In this document: positions 31,162-33,827 of the stretch, piece after piece
How positions within the stretch are numbered: position 1 is the stretch's first letter
Layout of the letters: the number at the start of each line of letters is the position of its first letter
Assembly (NCBI RefSeq): GCF_030147005.1
Contig: NZ_JASLAW010000123.1
Span: forward strand, 1 to 33,827
Direction: 5' to 3'
Origin: Pseudomonas sp.
GTDB taxonomy: Bacteria > Pseudomonadota > Gammaproteobacteria > Pseudomonadales > Pseudomonadaceae
Length of the DNA stretch: 33,827 nt
Made by a program: the position numbers and the translations under genes
The notes under the pieces: model-generated
What the model was told of the DNA's origin: nothing
The model's database searches: none
Seen by the model: only the letters and a program-made list of their open reading frames with translations

Positions 31162-32220
31162 ATGGACGACAACAAGAAGAAAGCCTTGGCTGCGGCCCTG
31201 GGTCAGATCGAACGTCAATTCGGCAAGGGTGCCGTAATGCGTATGGGCGATCACGACCGTCAGGCGATCCCGGCTATTTCCACTGGCTCTCTGGGTCTGG
31301 ACATCGCGCTCGGCATTGGCGGCCTGCCTAAAGGCCGTATCGTTGAGATCTACGGTCCTGAATCTTCCGGTAAAACCACCCTGACTCTGTCGGTGATCGC
31401 CCAGGCGCAAAAGATGGGCGCCACCTGTGCGTTCGTCGACGCCGAGCATGCTCTGGATCCTGAGTACGCCGGCAAGCTGGGCGTTAACGTCGACGACCTG
31501 CTGGTTTCCCAGCCGGACACCGGCGAGCAAGCCCTGGAAATCACCGACATGCTGGTGCGCTCCAACGCCATCGACGTGATCGTGGTCGACTCCGTGGCAG
31601 CGCTGGTGCCGAAGGCAGAAATCGAAGGCGAAATGGGCGACATGCACGTGGGCCTGCAAGCCCGTCTGATGTCCCAGGCGCTGCGTAAAATTACCGGCAA
31701 CATTAAGAACGCCAACTGCCTGGTGATCTTCATCAACCAGATCCGTATGAAAATTGGCGTGATGTTCGGCAGCCCGGAAACCACTACCGGTGGTAACGCA
31801 CTGAAGTTCTACGCTTCGGTCCGTTTGGATATCCGTCGTACCGGTGCGGTGAAGGAAGGTGACGAGGTTGTTGGTAGCGAAACCCGCGTTAAAGTCGTGA
31901 AGAACAAAGTAGCGCCGCCTTTCCGTCAGGCAGAGTTCCAGATTCTTTATGGCAAAGGCATTTACCTGAACGGCGAGATGATCGACCTGGGCGTACTGCA
32001 CGGTTTTGTCGAAAAATCCGGTGCCTGGTATGCGTACAACGGCAGCAAGATCGGGCAGGGCAAGGCCAACTCGGCCAAGTTCCTGGCGGACAACCCCGAT
32101 ATCGCCGCCACGCTTGAGAAGCAGATTCGCGACAAGCTGCTGACCCCAGCGCCAGACGTCAAAGCCGCCGCCAACCGCGAGCCGGTTGACGAGATGGAAG
32201 AAGCCGACACTGATATCTGA
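31162..32220 (+). CDS. recA: Recombinase A
   Basis: 352 residues. It forms nucleoprotein filaments for strand exchange and stimulates self-cleavage of LexA and of S24 phage-type repressors, here probably the one encoded at 16405. Walker A is GPESSGKT at 65-72; the VIVVDSVAALVPKAEIEGE and IFINQIRMKIGVMFGSPETT blocks are intact. The ATG giving MDDNKKKALAA is chosen, with GAGGA upstream; an upstream in-frame start overlaps the promoter. Confidence 0.98.
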   Translation: MDDNKKKALAAALGQIERQFGKGAVMRMGDHDRQAIPAISTGSLGLDIALGIGGLPKGRIVEIYGPESSGKTTLTLSVIAQAQKMGATCAFVDAEHALDPEYAGKLGVNVDDLLVSQPDTGEQALEITDMLVRSNAIDVIVVDSVAALVPKAEIEGEMGDMHVGLQARLMSQALRKITGNIKNANCLVIFINQIRMKIGVMFGSPETTTGGNALKFYASVRLDIRRTGAVKEGDEVVGSETRVKVVKNKVAPPFRQAEFQILYGKGIYLNGEMIDLGVLHGFVEKSGAWYAYNGSKIGQGKANSAKFLADNPDIAATLEKQIRDKLLTPAPDVKAAANREPVDEMEEADTDI

Positions 32221-32228
32221 AGCAATCG

Positions 32229-32696
32229 ATGACTGTTGTACTGGATACACTCGTCGCCGTTCGGCGCACTGCGATGGACCTGCTCGCACGTCGCGAGCAT
32301 GGTCGGGTCGAGCTGACGCGAAAATTGCGTCAGCGCGGCGCAGAGTCTGAAATGATCGAAACAGCTCTCGACCGGTTGACGGAAGAAGGGCTGTTGTCGG
32401 AATCGCGATACCTGGAAAGCTTTGTCTCCTACCGCGCGCGCTCTGGTTATGGCCCTGCGCGGATCCGTGAAGAATTGAGCCAGCGTGGCCTGCAACGTGC
32501 CGATATCGATCTCGCCCTGCGTGAGTGCGGTATCAGTTGGCAGTCTCAGTTAGAAGAGACTTGGCGCCGCAAATTTTCAGGTCATCTTCCTATCGATGCT
32601 AGAGAACGAGCCAAGCAAGGGCGGTTCCTGAGCTATCGTGGGTTTTCGATGGACATGATTAGTCGCTTGTTAAGCGGCCGGGACATGGACGACTGA
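32229..32696 (+). CDS. recX: RecA regulator RecX
   Basis: 155 residues made of the three-helix repeats typical of RecX (LARREHGRVELTRKLRQRGAE; YGPARIREELSQRGL; WRRKFSG...QGRFLSYRGFSMDMISRLL). RecX caps RecA filaments and limits their growth. The gene begins 8 nt after the recA stop with no terminator between, so it is co-transcribed with recA and SOS-induced. Confidence 0.94.
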   Translation: MTVVLDTLVAVRRTAMDLLARREHGRVELTRKLRQRGAESEMIETALDRLTEEGLLSESRYLESFVSYRARSGYGPARIREELSQRGLQRADIDLALRECGISWQSQLEETWRRKFSGHLPIDARERAKQGRFLSYRGFSMDMISRLLSGRDMDD

Positions 32697-32705
32697 ATGC
32701 ACAAA

Positions 32706-32744
32706 ACGAAAGGCCCACTATGAAAATAGTGGGCCTTTTTTTTT
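32706..32744. terminator. Terminator of recA-recX, facing the LOG gene
   Basis: A perfect twelve-pair stem AAGGCCCACTAT / ATAGTGGGCCTT closed by GAAA is followed by a nine-T run on the plus strand. It separates recX from the convergent gene ending at 32756. Confidence 0.94.
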
Positions 32745-32755
32745 GCCTGCAAAAA

Positions 32756-33827
32756 TCACGCGGGCTGTGGCACAACTCGGTGTTGCGACTCGCCCTGAGG
32801 CTGCGCCCAGTTTTCCGGCAAGTTGATGTAATCCACCAATTCGCGCAGTCGTCCCTGGTCACGGCCATTGAAATTGAATACCAGCCGCGTCAGATGACTG
32901 AACCTCGGTTCGTCATGGTCTTCACCTGTGTAGGCAAGCTGCTGGAACGCTCCGCTTAGTCGCAGGCTGGCAAACTCATCCTGCAAATGGGCCAGTGCTC
33001 GATCACTGAGCGGATGATTCATGCGCACTACAAACTCACGCTTCAGCCAGCGCGTTGAATGGAAGTTGGCGTAAAAGCGGTTGATCTCGTCCACTGCATC
33101 TTCTGCGCTGTGCACCAGGCGTATGAGCTTGAGGTCGGTCGGCAGGATGTAGCGATTAGCCTCCAACTGGCTGCGGATAAAGTCCAATGCGCCTTGCCAG
33201 AACCCGCCGCCCGGTGCGTCCAGCAGCACCACCGGTACCAGCGGGCTTTTGCCGGTCTGGATTAGGGTCAGCACTTCGAGGGCTTCATCCAGGGTGCCAA
33301 AACCTCCTGGGCACAAGATCAGTGCGTCAGCTTCCTTGACGAAGAACAGTTTGCGGGTAAAGAAGAAATGGAAGGACAGCAGATTGTCGGTGCCGTCGAT
33401 GGTCGGATTGGCGTGCTGTTCGAACGGCAGGGTGATGTTGAACCCCAGGCTGTGCTCCAGGCCTGCGCCTTCATGCGCCGCCGCCATGATGCCGCCGCCG
33501 CCGCCGGTGATAACCATCAGGTCGGAACGCGCCAAGGTCGCGCCTACCTCTCTGGCCAATGCATACAGGGGGCTTTCCAATGGCGTTCGTGCCGAGCCGA
33601 ATACCGTAACCTTGCGCCGCCCCTTGAACTGTTCGAGCACCCGGAAGGCATGGTCCAACTCGCGGATGGCGCGCAATGTGATCTTGGCGTTCCAACGGTC
33701 ACGGTCGTCCTGAGCCATGCGCAGCACGGTGAGGATCATGTCGCGGTATAAGGGGATATTCGAGCTGTTGGGGGCGATCAGCTGGAGTTGCGCGTCAACC
33801 TGCTGCGTGACGTCGGTGCCATTTTGT
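32756..33827 (-). CDS. LOG-family protein (TIGR00730-like), 5' end outside the window
   Basis: The conserved PGGFGTLDE motif and the preceding ITGGGGGIMAAAHEGA and VFGSARTP segments identify a Rossmann-fold LOG protein, the family once annotated as lysine decarboxylase. Members cleave nucleotide monophosphates to free the base, as in cytokinin activation or PpnN-type purine salvage; the substrate here cannot be told. The reading frame stays open upstream of the first internal ATG (33739) to the window edge (about 29 more codons, ending ...NSSNIPLYRD before that ATG). The gene is therefore probably cut by the window rather than starting at 33739. Confidence 0.85.
   Translation of the reverse strand, partial: QNGTDVTQQVDAQLQLIAPNSSNIPLYRDMILTVLRMAQDDRDRWNAKITLRAIRELDHAFRVLEQFKGRRKVTVFGSARTPLESPLYALAREVGATLARSDLMVITGGGGGIMAAAHEGAGLEHSLGFNITLPFEQHANPTIDGTDNLLSFHFFFTRKLFFVKEADALILCPGGFGTLDEALEVLTLIQTGKSPLVPVVLLDAPGGGFWQGALDFIRSQLEANRYILPTDLKLIRLVHSAEDAVDEINRFYANFHSTRWLKREFVVRMNHPLSDRALAHLQDEFASLRLSGAFQQLAYTGEDHDEPRFSHLTRLVFNFNGRDQGRLRELVDYINLPENWAQPQGESQHRVVPQPA

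Noticed and set aside
1..33827. tRNA, rRNA, CRISPR arrays, insertion sequences
   Set aside because: No cloverleaf, rRNA segment, regular direct-repeat array or transposase was seen.

Overview
This window is chromosomal DNA of a fluorescent Pseudomonas, most likely the P. fluorescens group. The evidence is the blocks ahpC-type peroxidase / rnt-pyrC / motY / argG, nth-rnfB-metG-apbC, rsmZ-fdxA-mutS and cinA-recA-recX, a high GC content, a P. fluorescens-type REPIN repeat, and an R-type tailocin between mutS and cinA. All assignments come from reading the sequence and family knowledge; no database search was possible.

Layout. (1) 1-6.1 kb: a 2-Cys peroxiredoxin, then convergent rnt and pyrC (overlapping by 4 nt), a MotY-like OmpA-domain protein, argG, an AT-rich 630-nt gap and an orphan LuxR-type response regulator. 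(2) 6.1-12.4 kb: a small PA3496-family protein, nth, an isolated rnfB without its usual operon, metG, divergent apbC/mrp, the sRNA gene rsmZ with an upstream GacA-type site, and fdxA. (3) 12.5-15.1 kb: mutS. (4) 15.3-30.5 kb: accessory region. It starts with a leftward pair, a Panacea/SocA-domain protein and a two-helix membrane protein, resembling a toxin-antitoxin unit. Then comes a rightward self-cleaving S24 repressor, an operator/promoter region, a long structured leader, and a contractile-tail cluster: holin, gp37-like protein, V, W, J, I, collar protein, tail fibre and chaperone, DUF2635, sheath, tube, frameshifted chaperone pair, tape measure, U, X, D, GH19 endolysin and nested spanins. 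No capsid, portal, terminase, replication or integrase gene is present, so this is a tailocin rather than a complete prophage. (5) 30.5-33.8 kb: cinA, recA (with LexA box), recX and a LOG-family gene cut by the window end.

How it fits together. RecA, encoded at the right flank, is the expected trigger for cleavage of the repressor at the left. The repressor's likely operators are 16-bp ATGC-N6-GCAT palindromes, three around the tailocin promoter and one upstream of its own gene; a separate LexA box lies upstream of the repressor. The most unusual signal is the tailocin leader (about 17305-17660). It packs six CANGGA motifs into 94 nt, several presented in AGGA/GGGA hairpin loops as in RsmX/Y/Z RNAs, and ends in a terminator-like hairpin before the holin. 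This suggests an Rsm-controlled leader or an Rsm-titrating RNA made from the tailocin promoter.
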